A DNA stretch of 34,570 nucleotides from Acidobacteriaceae bacterium (GTDB lineage: Bacteria > Acidobacteriota > Terriglobia > Terriglobales > Acidobacteriaceae), in contig JASHOC010000361.1 of NCBI GenBank assembly GCA_030041305.1, positions 1-34,570 on the forward strand, given 5' to 3'. This document shows positions 1 to 6,927 of the stretch, piece by piece (the first letter of the stretch is position 1; each line of letters starts with the position of its first letter). The notes below the pieces were generated by a model. The model saw only the letters and a program-made list of their open reading frames with translations. It ran no database searches and was not told the origin of the DNA. The position numbers and the translations under genes were made by a program.

Positions 1-560
1 TGCTTGGTCCCGTTCACTTTGGCGCTGAAGTAGGCTTCGGCGCCCTCGCCGATGTGGCACTGCACGCAGGCCACGTGGGAGTGCGCGCCAACCTGGTAAG
101 CGGTGTATTCCGGGTTCATCACATGGCAGGACTGGCCGCAAAACTGCGGTGAATCCATATAGTCCGCGCCGCGATAGCTGGCCGTCGCCACCAGCAGCAG
201 GTTAACGATCGTCGTCACCAGCACGATGTCCAGCCCATGCCGGAAAATCCGGTCGTTTAAGTCGATCTTGGGGTATTCGGCGGGAATTTGTCCCGCCCGC
301 ATAAGCTTTCTTCGCCGCGCCAGCACCCCAATGGGGATCAGCCCCAGCCCGATCACGAACAATATGGGCAGAATCAGGGAAAAGATAATGCCCAGATAAG
401 GGTTCTCAATCGGGTGGCCGACCAACTCTGCTATCCAGTAGCCGACCATCGTCACGCCGGATGCGGTGGTGATGGCGCCGCCGGCCAGGCTGATGGGGTT
501 ATTGCCGAAAAATAACGCCGGCCTCAGCCAGTTCTTGCGGAAATTTTGAAAAGATGCCAC
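1..560 (-). CDS. NapC/NirT-like membrane multiheme cytochrome c (3' end cut by window)
   Basis: The frame opens with GTG at 560, preceded by GGGAGG five bases upstream, and stays open to the left edge (186 codons seen). The protein starts in the cytoplasm, has hydrophobic segments at about residues 23-47, 55-80 and 109-127, and then enters a heme domain. Two heme sites are visible: Cys141-x3-Cys145-His146, a less common CX3CH spacing, and Cys165-x2-Cys168-His169. Further sites probably lie beyond the edge. NapC/NirT proteins, such as CymA, oxidise membrane quinols and pass electrons to periplasmic cytochromes. It is last in the cytochrome cluster and would be the inner-membrane partner of the decaheme/porin pair. 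The family call rests on the layout and on the residues around the hemes; the exact subfamily is open. Confidence 0.8.
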   Translation of the reverse strand, partial: MASFQNFRKNWLRPALFFGNNPISLAGGAITTASGVTMVGYWIAELVGHPIENPYLGIIFSLILPILFVIGLGLIPIGVLARRRKLMRAGQIPAEYPKIDLNDRIFRHGLDIVLVTTIVNLLLVATASYRGADYMDSPQFCGQSCHVMNPEYTAYQVGAHSHVACVQCHIGEGAEAYFSAKVNGTK

Positions 561-665
561 CTTGCCTCCCGCATGTTGCGGATGACCCGCGCGCCGGCGG
601 ACCAAAAGCCATTTCAGAGCTGCCGCACGGCGCGCCGGCGCGGGGCCTCGCGGCTGTTAAGCGCT

Positions 666-696
666 GCGCCACGGCCCGGTCAAAAGGCCGTGGCGC
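666..696. other. perfect 11-bp inverted repeat between cytochrome genes
   Basis: Arms at 666-676 and 686-696 are exact reverse complements (gcgccacggcc) with a 9-base loop. It lies between the end of the monoheme cytochrome at 766 and the NapC-like start at 560. No T tract follows on the minus strand, so it may be a processing or stability hairpin rather than an intrinsic terminator. Confidence 0.6.
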
Positions 697-765
697 ACCT
701 TGTCGCCCGCGAGTCGAGAGCTCCAAGCCCGCTTTGTTGTGCGTTTCAGTTTTCGATTGTACTGA

Positions 766-1083
766 CTATTTGAGGGTCTTGAAATACTCGGCTACCGCCT
801 TTACCTGCGCATCGCTCAACCCGGCGATCGGCTTCATCTTGCCCTTACCGTTCTTCACCGTAGCCTCGACTTGCGCCACCGTCAGCGCCTTCATGGATGG
901 ATCGGAAACCGGCTGGATGCCCATCATCTTCGCCATTCCAGGGCTGGGCGTCCCCGTGGCGCCATGGCACATCTGGCATTTCGCTTTATAAGTCGCTTCC
1001 CCTGAGGACTGGGCGAAGCTCATCGCGCCGGCCATCGAAACGGACGCGGCGAACACTATCAGAGATCGAACCGTCTTCGTCAT
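766..1083 (-). CDS. small periplasmic monoheme cytochrome c (copy 2 of a tandem pair)
   Basis: A 105-residue protein with a Sec signal peptide (residues 1-24, ending at SFA-Q) and one class I cytochrome c domain. The heme site is Cys36-x2-Cys39-His40, and Met83 in KGKMKP is the likely axial ligand. The start is ATG at 1083 because AAGGAG sits seven bases upstream and the signal peptide follows at once; the frame is open further upstream but without a site or signal. It is a close paralogue, of equal length, of the protein at 1306-1623. Both probably shuttle electrons in the periplasm between the NapC-like protein and the decaheme cytochrome. That role is inferred from the neighbours. Confidence 0.88.
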   Translation of the reverse strand: MTKTVRSLIVFAASVSMAGAMSFAQSSGEATYKAKCQMCHGATGTPSPGMAKMMGIQPVSDPSMKALTVAQVEATVKNGKGKMKPIAGLSDAQVKAVAEYFKTLK

Positions 1084-1210
1084 TCCTACGCTCCTTGGTC
1101 TTTCCAGTGCTTGAGGTTTTCCGGTCAATACGCGTCCGCCGCAATTTGCCCGGTGATTCTCTGTCCAGGTCCAGCCGCGATCGGAGACTTCCCGCCGCTG
1201 GCGCGGCAAT

Positions 1211-1236
1211 TGAGATGGGGAACTGATCCCATCTCA
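1211..1236. other. perfect 9-bp inverted repeat
   Basis: Arms tgagatggg (1211-1219) and cccatctca (1228-1236) are exact complements around an 8-base loop. It is the second of two adjacent hairpins in the gap between the two monoheme cytochrome genes. Confidence 0.55.
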
Positions 1237-1240
1237 CACG

Positions 1241-1275
1241 ACCGGCGCGGATGTGTCAACGTGCCCCGCGCCGGT
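1241..1275. other. perfect 10-bp inverted repeat downstream of monoheme cytochrome
   Basis: Arms accggcgcgg (1241-1250) and ccgcgccggt (1266-1275) pair perfectly around 15 bases. It begins about 30 bases beyond the stop codon of the cytochrome at 1306, where a terminator would be expected. The T-rich stretch is on the wrong side for minus-strand termination, so the function is uncertain. Confidence 0.55.
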
Positions 1276-1305
1276 TCCTTGCTCTTCGTGCTTTTTTCCC
1301 GCTTC

Positions 1306-1623
1306 CTACTTCGCGAAGGTGCGGAAGTAAGCCACGGAATCCTTGATCTGCGCGTCTGTCAGCTTGCCTTTGAACGCCGGCATCTTGCCTTTGCCGTCGG
1401 TCGTGATGGCGATCATCTGCGCCTCGCTGTGCGCCTTCACCGCCGCGTCGCCGGCCGGCTTGACGCCCATCATCTTGGCAATCCCAGGATTCGGCGTGCC
1501 CTCAGCGCCATGACAGCTCTGGCACTTGGCTTTGTACGTGGCTTCCCCGGATTGGGCGAAACCCATAGCGCCCGCGAACAGAACCGCCGCCAACGCAGCC
1601 GCAAATCGAATTGTCTTGCTCAT
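1306..1623 (-). CDS. small periplasmic monoheme cytochrome c (copy 1 of a tandem pair)
   Basis: A 105-residue class I cytochrome c with a signal peptide (residues 1-23, ending GFA-Q). The heme site is Cys34-x2-Cys37-His38 and Met81 in KGKMPA is the probable sixth ligand. ATG at 1623 is chosen because AAGGAG lies seven bases upstream. The segment around the heme (ATYKAKCQ-CHGA-GTP-PG-AKMMG) is nearly identical to that of the protein at 766-1083, so the two arose by duplication. The C-terminal halves differ more. A strong terminator separates this gene from the porin upstream, so it probably has its own promoter in 1624-1716. Confidence 0.88.
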   Translation of the reverse strand: MSKTIRFAAALAAVLFAGAMGFAQSGEATYKAKCQSCHGAEGTPNPGIAKMMGVKPAGDAAVKAHSEAQMIAITTDGKGKMPAFKGKLTDAQIKDSVAYFRTFAK

Positions 1624-1716
1624 GGTCGTGCTCCTTGCATTTTTCCCGGCCGGCGCATGGCCCGCCGAAAGACTTTCTTTCCGTTTTTCACAGAGCTTTG
1701 CGCGCCTGCGAATCCT

Positions 1717-1763
1717 TGAAAAAGAGGGGTGGGCCAAAACTACCTCGACCCCTGGCCCACCCC
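1717..1763 (-). terminator. intrinsic terminator of the porin gene
   Basis: On the minus strand, just after the porin stop codon (1769), a perfect 10-bp stem (arms 1754-1763 and 1726-1735, ggggtgggcc type, 18-base loop) is followed directly by TCTTTTTC (1725-1718). Stem, position and T tract all fit Rho-independent termination. Confidence 0.8.
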
Positions 1764-1768
1764 CGTGT

Positions 1769-4375
1769 TCAGAACTCGTAATGCACTCCGAGGAGTACGT
1801 TGCCGGCGTGGAAATTCCGTGGCAAGCTTTCGCCCGCGGATGGAAGCGTCAGGCCGGTTTGATACGCGGTAATTGAACTGCATGGAACCACGGTAGCCGG
1901 CGTGGTGGGCGTTGGATCGGTGGCGCTGCAGTACTCGGCGCCCGACGGGCCGCCTTCCCCGTAGCCGTAGAAGTTGTACTGCGCCTTCCACGTCCACCCT
2001 GGCCCGTACTTCCACGCGATGTTCACAAAAGGCGACTGGTAGATCGAATTCAGCGAACCGTTCACTGCACGCGGATCGTTGAAGAACTGGCTGCCGCTCA
2101 CCTCGCTCACGTTGTAGCCGAGGTTGGCTTGGAGCCGCCGGGTGGGCGCCACATCGAACGCCACCGACCCCGATTGCGTGGGCGCGTCGATAAAGTCCAG
2201 AGCCGGCCCGAAGTCGTATCCCGACCTGCCCGCAGACGTAGCCGGACACGCCGTCCCAGTGGGAGTCGAAGCGGCGAGAGGCAAAGCGGCAGAAGCGCCT
2301 CCCAGATAGCAGATGTTGTCCGCCATATAGACATCGCTATAGGTATAGTTCAAATCGAGGCCGAAGTGTTGGTTCGGGAACAGGTCCGTTGCCACGCTCA
2401 CGAAGCGGCTGTGGTCCGCATGATCGAGCGGGCCGGCGTACGCAACGCTGTCTGACGCTACGGCGGCCTGGTTGTTGTTGGTGTTGTTGTGCCGCTCGCG
2501 GTCGGTAAAGGCGCCCGAAACCGTCGCCCAGGTTTTCGGCCTGTAAATGGTGTGCACCCGGTATTCGCGCAATTGCCGGAAGCCCATCGGCGTAAGCGCG
2601 TTGTCGTTGTACATCGCTTCGACGGAGCCGTTGATATCCCAATTGTTGGTGGGGCGCAGGAAGGCGTTCACGATCGCGCCATCTCCGTTGATGTCGACGA
2701 TGGTGGGTGTCCAGGTGGCCGGGGCGGTGCTGGTCGCGTACGCGTAGGCGGTCTGATCGATGTCATGCAAGCTGTGGCGATAGGTGAGAGCGAACGTGGC
2801 CCGGGAGGTGGCGTCCCAGCTCAGCGTGAAGTTATTCTCCACAGACTTCTGGCCGAAGTATTGCGGCAAGGGCAAGCCGATGTCGCCGCTGCCTTCAAAG
2901 GTCGACGCGCCCGCCGCGCCGGTCTTCAATGTTGTCGGACTGTTGATGGTTTCGCTTCCCGCAGCCGTCCCCGTCAGCAGCGTGGTCAGGCCGTTCATGG
3001 TTGTCGTTCCCGGCTGATGAGCATTCGAGAAAGTCACCTGCTCTTCGAGGCTCACCCGGTTGCTGAACTGCCACACGGCGCCAAAATCGGCGGCGATCAC
3101 TTGGCGCTTGGCGCTGCCCGCAGCCGTGTATACGAGTCCGGTGGTCGCCCCGCTCGTGCTGGCCGTTGTCAATCCCTGGAAACTCTCGTAATAGGCGGGC
3201 ATGTTCATGTTGGCGTTGGTGTAGCGCACGTCGCCGTTCAAAGCCACGTTCTTGATGCTGGAGCTCTGCAGCCGGAAGATCTCCGTCGGAAAGAGAATGC
3301 GCGTCGGCGCCGAGCGGGAATAGTTGGTTACTACCGCGCAAGCCGGGTTCACCACCGGCATGCCGCCGGCCATGGTCGAGGCCGACAGCATCGGATTGCC
3401 GTTCGTGCTGTTGGCGTTGCACGAGTTGCTCGTGTAGGGCGTTAGGGTAAAGTAACTCATTAGCAGCGCCGCCGGAGTTCCATCCGCTTCCGCCACGTTG
3501 AACGCGTCCGGCGCGAGGTTGAAGTAGGAGTTCACCTTCTCATGGTCGATCTCCTCTTCATACGTCAGCCGCGTGTTCCGCACCGGCTTCCAGTCGATCC
3601 CGCCGAGGAAATTGTCGCCGCTGTTGCGCTGGAACTCTTCGACGATATTGGAGTACGAGCCGCCGAATGAATAGCCGCTCGGCGTCAGGCTCGGCCCCTG
3701 GAAGACATCCTGGGAGTAGCTGAACCGGTATGTGACCTTGGCCAGCGGCGCCGCCGTCAAATTCACGTTGGTCATGCGGCGCACAGTATTAAACAGGAAT
3801 GGGGATTGATCGATCTGCGCGTAGGGCAGCGCGCCCGTCGGCGCGATTGCGGGGCCGATGGGTATGGTTTGCCCTGAAGGAATGTTCGGGTTGCCCAGCA
3901 AATCGTAATCCATATATTGGCGGTCGCGGCGGAACATCCCCGAGAAGTCGTAGACCTTGCCCTTCTGAAAATCCAGCCGGGCGAAATCGTTGGGATCGCC
4001 GCCAAATCCACTGCTCACCGCATTGAGAACATCGAACGGCCCGCTTTCATTTCCGGGATTGGCGCGCATTTCGAAGGTCTGATTCAGCACCCGCGGTCCG
4101 GACTGCAAATTGACCAGCGTGTCATACATCGGGGCGCCGCCGCTGATGTTGGCGATGCGCCCACCGAGGTCCACCGACTGGTGGATGGTGTAGCCGGTGG
4201 GAACGCTCATTTCCGGCGTCGCCCCCGGCGCGGCGGGCGCGGCAGGAGTTTGCGCCGCGGCGAGGCCCGCGATCAGCGCCAGGATAGCCGCCCCGGCGCA
4301 CTCACTGAGAAGCCGAACCATTGCCGGAGAGCGATGTTGTTGAGAGAGCCTTGAAAACCAGCCTGTCATGTTCAT
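1769..4375 (-). CDS. MtrB/PioB-like outer-membrane beta-barrel, partner of the decaheme cytochrome
   Basis: A predicted 868-residue exported protein: N-terminal hydrophobic signal at about residues 20-42 (ending AAAQ), a short Ala/Pro-rich stretch, then a long region of alternating polar and aromatic residues typical of beta-strands, ending in Phe (VHYEF) as outer-membrane barrels do. Pairs of cysteines occur only in loop-like segments (for example near residues 700-720 and 820-840). In MtrAB/PioAB systems a large barrel holds a decaheme cytochrome inside the outer membrane to form an electron conduit. The decaheme gene lies 112 bases upstream on the same strand. ATG 4375 is preferred over GTG 4387 because GTGAGG precedes it at good spacing. 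Family membership is inferred from context and barrel character; a different porin or TonB-independent transporter is possible. Confidence 0.72.
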   Translation of the reverse strand: MNMTGWFSRLSQQHRSPAMVRLLSECAGAAILALIAGLAAAQTPAAPAAPGATPEMSVPTGYTIHQSVDLGGRIANISGGAPMYDTLVNLQSGPRVLNQTFEMRANPGNESGPFDVLNAVSSGFGGDPNDFARLDFQKGKVYDFSGMFRRDRQYMDYDLLGNPNIPSGQTIPIGPAIAPTGALPYAQIDQSPFLFNTVRRMTNVNLTAAPLAKVTYRFSYSQDVFQGPSLTPSGYSFGGSYSNIVEEFQRNSGDNFLGGIDWKPVRNTRLTYEEEIDHEKVNSYFNLAPDAFNVAEADGTPAALLMSYFTLTPYTSNSCNANSTNGNPMLSASTMAGGMPVVNPACAVVTNYSRSAPTRILFPTEIFRLQSSSIKNVALNGDVRYTNANMNMPAYYESFQGLTTASTSGATTGLVYTAAGSAKRQVIAADFGAVWQFSNRVSLEEQVTFSNAHQPGTTTMNGLTTLLTGTAAGSETINSPTTLKTGAAGASTFEGSGDIGLPLPQYFGQKSVENNFTLSWDATSRATFALTYRHSLHDIDQTAYAYATSTAPATWTPTIVDINGDGAIVNAFLRPTNNWDINGSVEAMYNDNALTPMGFRQLREYRVHTIYRPKTWATVSGAFTDRERHNNTNNNQAAVASDSVAYAGPLDHADHSRFVSVATDLFPNQHFGLDLNYTYSDVYMADNICYLGGASAALPLAASTPTGTACPATSAGRSGYDFGPALDFIDAPTQSGSVAFDVAPTRRLQANLGYNVSEVSGSQFFNDPRAVNGSLNSIYQSPFVNIAWKYGPGWTWKAQYNFYGYGEGGPSGAEYCSATDPTPTTPATVVPCSSITAYQTGLTLPSAGESLPRNFHAGNVLLGVHYEF

Positions 4376-4404
4376 ATGAAGCCTCACTTGAAACCGCCTC
4401 TTAC

Positions 4405-4475
4405 TTCGAACCCCTGACCCGGTTCGAAACCCTTCGCCCGATCTGCGCCGCGCCGTCCATCCGGGGCTGCGGCGC
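4405..4475. other. two hairpins in the decaheme-porin gap
   Basis: Arms ttcgaacc (4405-4412) and ggttcgaa (4421-4428) pair perfectly across 8 bases. A second 7-bp stem is formed by 4445-4451 and 4469-4475 (gcgccgc/gcggcgc). Neither has a T tract. They could tune the relative expression of the two genes by RNA processing; that is inference. Confidence 0.45.
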
Positions 4476-4487
4476 GGACCCGATCAA

Positions 4488-5525
4488 CTACCTCAGAAAC
4501 GCCGCGTTGATATTGGAACCGTGAATGTAGGTGTGGCAGCTCGTGCAGGGCGCCAGCTCATCGGATCCCGCGCCCATTCCGTGAATGGTTGCGTTCGCCA
4601 CCCGGCTGTGGCACTGGTTGCAGAGATTGTTGATGCTGGCCAGATTCAGCAACCGCGGGTTCTGGGAACCATGCGGCGTGTGGCAAGCCATGCACCCTTC
4701 CGCCTTGACCGGCGCGTGCTCGTACACAAACGGCCCGCGCACGTCGGTGTGGCACTTGGCGCAAATCATGTTCTGATCCGCCGTGCTCCGCAGATTGTTG
4801 GGGCCGAATGTGCCATGGACGTCATGGCAATCAGAGCACTGCACCAGACCCTCATTCACCCGGTGATGGATGGGCATGTTGAACTGCGCCCGCTCGCCGT
4901 TGTGGCACTGGTAGCAGAGGGTGGGCTGCGGCCCCTTGAGCAGCAGATCCTTGGCCTCGGGGCTGTGCACGTCGCTGGTGGTGCCCATCAGGTGCAATTC
5001 CGCCGCCTGCAAGGGAGTGCGTGCCTCGGAACCGTGAATGCTGTGGCAGCTAATGCAGCTCAGGCCCGCTTTGGCGTGGGGCGAGCGCTCAAAATTGGGG
5101 TGGGTTCCAGCGTGGCATTTCAAACAGGTGTCGTTCACCTGCTTTGCCGAGCCCTTCAAAGGATCGAAGATCTTGCTCACGTCGCCGCCGCCGGCCACGT
5201 GGTCGGCGCCCGGTCCGTGGCAGTTTTCGCAGGTGATGCCGTTGTCACCGTGCATGAACGTCATCTTGGTATGGGGATTGGCAGCGAACTTCTTGCTCAC
5301 CTCGTCATGACAAGTGGCGCATGTGTCGGAGCCCACGTAAGTCGAGGGCTGAACCGCCTTCGCCGCCGCGGGGTTGGCCGGCTTGTTATTTTTGGGAGGC
5401 GCGGCCAGGGCGGTGGCGCAGATCATGCCCGCGCCCAAAATCAACATCCAACTCGCTCGCAGTCCCGGCCAAATCCCCGGAGCCGCACCGATCGGCAATC
5501 GCGTTACAGGCCCACTCGTATGCAT
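4488..5525 (-). CDS. decaheme c-type cytochrome, MtrA/DmsE family
   Basis: A 345-residue periplasmic protein with exactly ten CXXCH heme-attachment sites, at Cys69, 99, 134, 157, 204, 230, 255, 278, 302 and 327. The N-terminus has a hydrophobic export segment at about 26-41 (ending ALAA). Ten hemes in about 330 residues is the size and layout of MtrA, PioA and DmsE, which pass electrons through an outer-membrane barrel to or from outside acceptors or donors. The barrel gene follows directly. No DmsA/DmsB reductase and no MtrC-type surface cytochrome lies in the window, so the terminal partner is unknown. ATG 5525 is preceded by AAGGCGG about eight bases upstream. Several Crp-type palindromes stand upstream. 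Confidence 0.93.
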   Translation of the reverse strand: MHTSGPVTRLPIGAAPGIWPGLRASWMLILGAGMICATALAAPPKNNKPANPAAAKAVQPSTYVGSDTCATCHDEVSKKFAANPHTKMTFMHGDNGITCENCHGPGADHVAGGGDVSKIFDPLKGSAKQVNDTCLKCHAGTHPNFERSPHAKAGLSCISCHSIHGSEARTPLQAAELHLMGTTSDVHSPEAKDLLLKGPQPTLCYQCHNGERAQFNMPIHHRVNEGLVQCSDCHDVHGTFGPNNLRSTADQNMICAKCHTDVRGPFVYEHAPVKAEGCMACHTPHGSQNPRLLNLASINNLCNQCHSRVANATIHGMGAGSDELAPCTSCHTYIHGSNINAAFLR

Positions 5526-5670
5526 GCAAGTTACCGCCTTGGGACGCTCCCTCTGCCTCTTCCACCGGCAGCGGAACTAGCGGTTCGTGGGGCCGGACGC
5601 GGCGTCTTCTCTGGCGGGCGCCGCATCGGCTTCAGGTGTGCTGGTTCGTCTTGCCGAGGAAGCTTCGCGT

Positions 5671-5686
5671 TGTGCGGAGCATCACT
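5671..5686. promoter_or_regulatory. weak Crp-type operator
   Basis: TGTGC-N6-TCACT, matching eight of the ten conserved positions of TGTGA-N6-TCACA. It is the palindrome nearest to the decaheme gene (about 146 bases upstream of its start). It is weaker than its three neighbours and counts mainly because of them. Confidence 0.4.
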
Positions 5687-5725
5687 ACTTATCCGCAACA
5701 CTACGCTGCGGTCATACACCCAAGC

Positions 5726-5741
5726 GGTGACGTTCATCACA
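5726..5741. promoter_or_regulatory. Crp-type operator 1
   Basis: GGTGA-CGTTCA-TCACA: nine of ten conserved positions of the Crp consensus with the canonical six-base spacer. It lies about 200 bases upstream of the decaheme start and about 320 upstream of the regulator start. Confidence 0.7.
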
Positions 5742-5816
5742 TCATTTCAAAGGGCGGGAATTGGCCTTTATTTGCCCGCGCCAGAGCGACTTACGCCCGG
5801 GCGCCAGTCGCCATTT

Positions 5817-5832
5817 CGTGAGCGCAGTCACA
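5817..5832. promoter_or_regulatory. Crp-type operator 2
   Basis: CGTGA-GCGCAG-TCACA, nine of ten consensus positions. Its centre is 91 bases from operator 1 and 72 from operator 3. Confidence 0.7.
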
Positions 5833-5888
5833 TTCATGCGCGTTCCGCGCCTGACTTTGTTCCGCCTCCGCGACACCCTTCCAATAGA

Positions 5889-5904
5889 CGTGAGGCCCAT
5901 CACA
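5889..5904. promoter_or_regulatory. Crp-type operator 3
   Basis: CGTGA-GGCCCA-TCACA, nine of ten consensus positions. It is the palindrome nearest to the regulator gene (about 160 bases upstream), so it could serve autoregulation. Confidence 0.7.
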
Positions 5905-6062
5905 TCCAAGGCCACGCTCAATGCGCAACACTCTCAATCAAGCAAAAGCCCCTATTCCGGAAGAGCCCTCGCGCCTCCACCTTGACCATGGCCCTTGCGG
6001 GGAGCGCAGGATTGCAGAAAAACGGCGGAGGCGCTGGATCGGCATCGGAAGAAGGCAAGACG

Positions 6063-6815
6063 ATGACGAACACAGAAATTTCTTCGGATGGGCATGGGCG
6101 GACCGCACAGATGGGCCGCCAGGCGCCCGTGGGCTGCGCCGCATGTTCCAACCGCCGTCCGGGGTGGTTCTGCTCCTTGGGCAGCGCGGTTCTCGCCGAC
6201 CTCGAGTTGGCCACCAGCACCATTTCTTTGCCCGCGCAGGCAGCCCTGTTTACCCAGGGCGAAGAAGCTCGCTGCCTCTACCTCATCTGCGGCGGGTACC
6301 TCAAGCTCACCACCGGCCGGCCCGACGATCGCCAGATGATCGTGCGCGTTGCCGGTCCCGGCTCGATGCTCGGCCTCTACGCGGTTCTCTCTCACGGAGT
6401 CTATGAGGTGTCGGCGGAGTCATTGACCACTGCGCAATTGCGCCCTGTCGAGCGGGAGCGTTTTCTCAACTTCCTGCGCAGCCATAAAGAGGCGCAAATG
6501 CGCTCCGTGCAGTGCATTTGTCAGGAGTACCGCTTCGCTTTGCAGGACGCCTGCCGCATCGCCCTCTCTGAGACCGTGGCCACGCGCCTCGGCCGGCTGC
6601 TGCTCGAACTCGCCCACCAGATCGGTGAACGCACGGACAACGGCGAATACCATTTTCCCCTTCTCCTCACGCACGAGGAGATGGCCTCCATGACCTGCAC
6701 CACCCGGGAAACCGTGACCCGCACCCTGGGCCAGTTCCGCAAAGAGGGTTGGATCACCATCGAGGACTCTCTTGTCACCCTCCGCCAGCCCGAACGGCTG
6801 CAAAGCCTTATTTAG
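6063..6815 (+). CDS. Crp/Fnr-family transcriptional regulator with N-terminal cysteine cluster
   Basis: A 250-residue protein: cysteine-rich N-terminus (Cys25, Cys28, Cys37), cyclic-nucleotide-binding-like beta-roll (about 45-140), long helix, and a C-terminal Crp-type helix-turn-helix (about 200-232). The recognition helix has Arg215-Glu216-x3-Arg220, the same spacing as the GTGA-reading residues of E. coli Crp, whereas Fnr has Val-Glu-x3-Arg. The beta-roll segment after GSMLGLY lacks the Gly-Glu...Arg-Ser signature used to bind cAMP, so cAMP is an unlikely signal; the cysteines (also Cys71, 76, 151, 153) suggest a redox, metal or Fe-S sensor. ATG 6063 is taken because an AAGG lies nine bases upstream and the conserved domain begins soon after. 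The frame is open far to the left, but that part is antisense to the cytochrome. It likely controls the divergent cluster and itself. Confidence 0.9.
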   Translation: MTNTEISSDGHGRTAQMGRQAPVGCAACSNRRPGWFCSLGSAVLADLELATSTISLPAQAALFTQGEEARCLYLICGGYLKLTTGRPDDRQMIVRVAGPGSMLGLYAVLSHGVYEVSAESLTTAQLRPVERERFLNFLRSHKEAQMRSVQCICQEYRFALQDACRIALSETVATRLGRLLLELAHQIGERTDNGEYHFPLLLTHEEMASMTCTTRETVTRTLGQFRKEGWITIEDSLVTLRQPERLQSLI

Positions 6816-6927
6816 CGCCAGGATCTCGAGCCCGCCCTTTTCCCGCTTCCGTCCGGCCCGTTTTCCGAGTCCAAGAGATATGATTTTCCTAGGGCCTTCC
6901 CAGTACAAACGGGAGCACACCTTGACT

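Larger units (their letters stand above)
5526..6062. promoter_or_regulatory. divergent control region between decaheme cytochrome and Crp/Fnr regulator
   Basis: A 537-bp gene-free stretch from which the cytochrome cluster is transcribed leftward and the regulator rightward. It contains three NGTGA-N6-TCACA palindromes plus a weaker one, listed separately. Under equal base use, about 0.008 exact GTGA-N6-TCAC matches would be expected in this length; three are present. No convincing protein-coding frame was found in it, and core promoter elements could not be assigned with confidence. Confidence 0.8.

Noticed and set aside
4405..4428. GGTTCGAA as a T-arm of a tRNA
   Set aside because: It is one arm of a simple 8-bp hairpin; no acceptor stem, D-arm or anticodon arm can be built around it.
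4488..5525. Reading the decaheme cytochrome as part of a DMSO reductase system because of its DmsE-type family
   Set aside because: No molybdopterin reductase or iron-sulfur subunit gene lies in the window; the neighbours fit a general outer-membrane conduit.
4521..6062. Long open plus-strand frame leading into the Crp/Fnr gene, suggesting a 764-residue protein
   Set aside because: The left part is antisense to the decaheme cytochrome, has no recognisable domain, and runs through the operator region; only the part from 6063 is a real gene.
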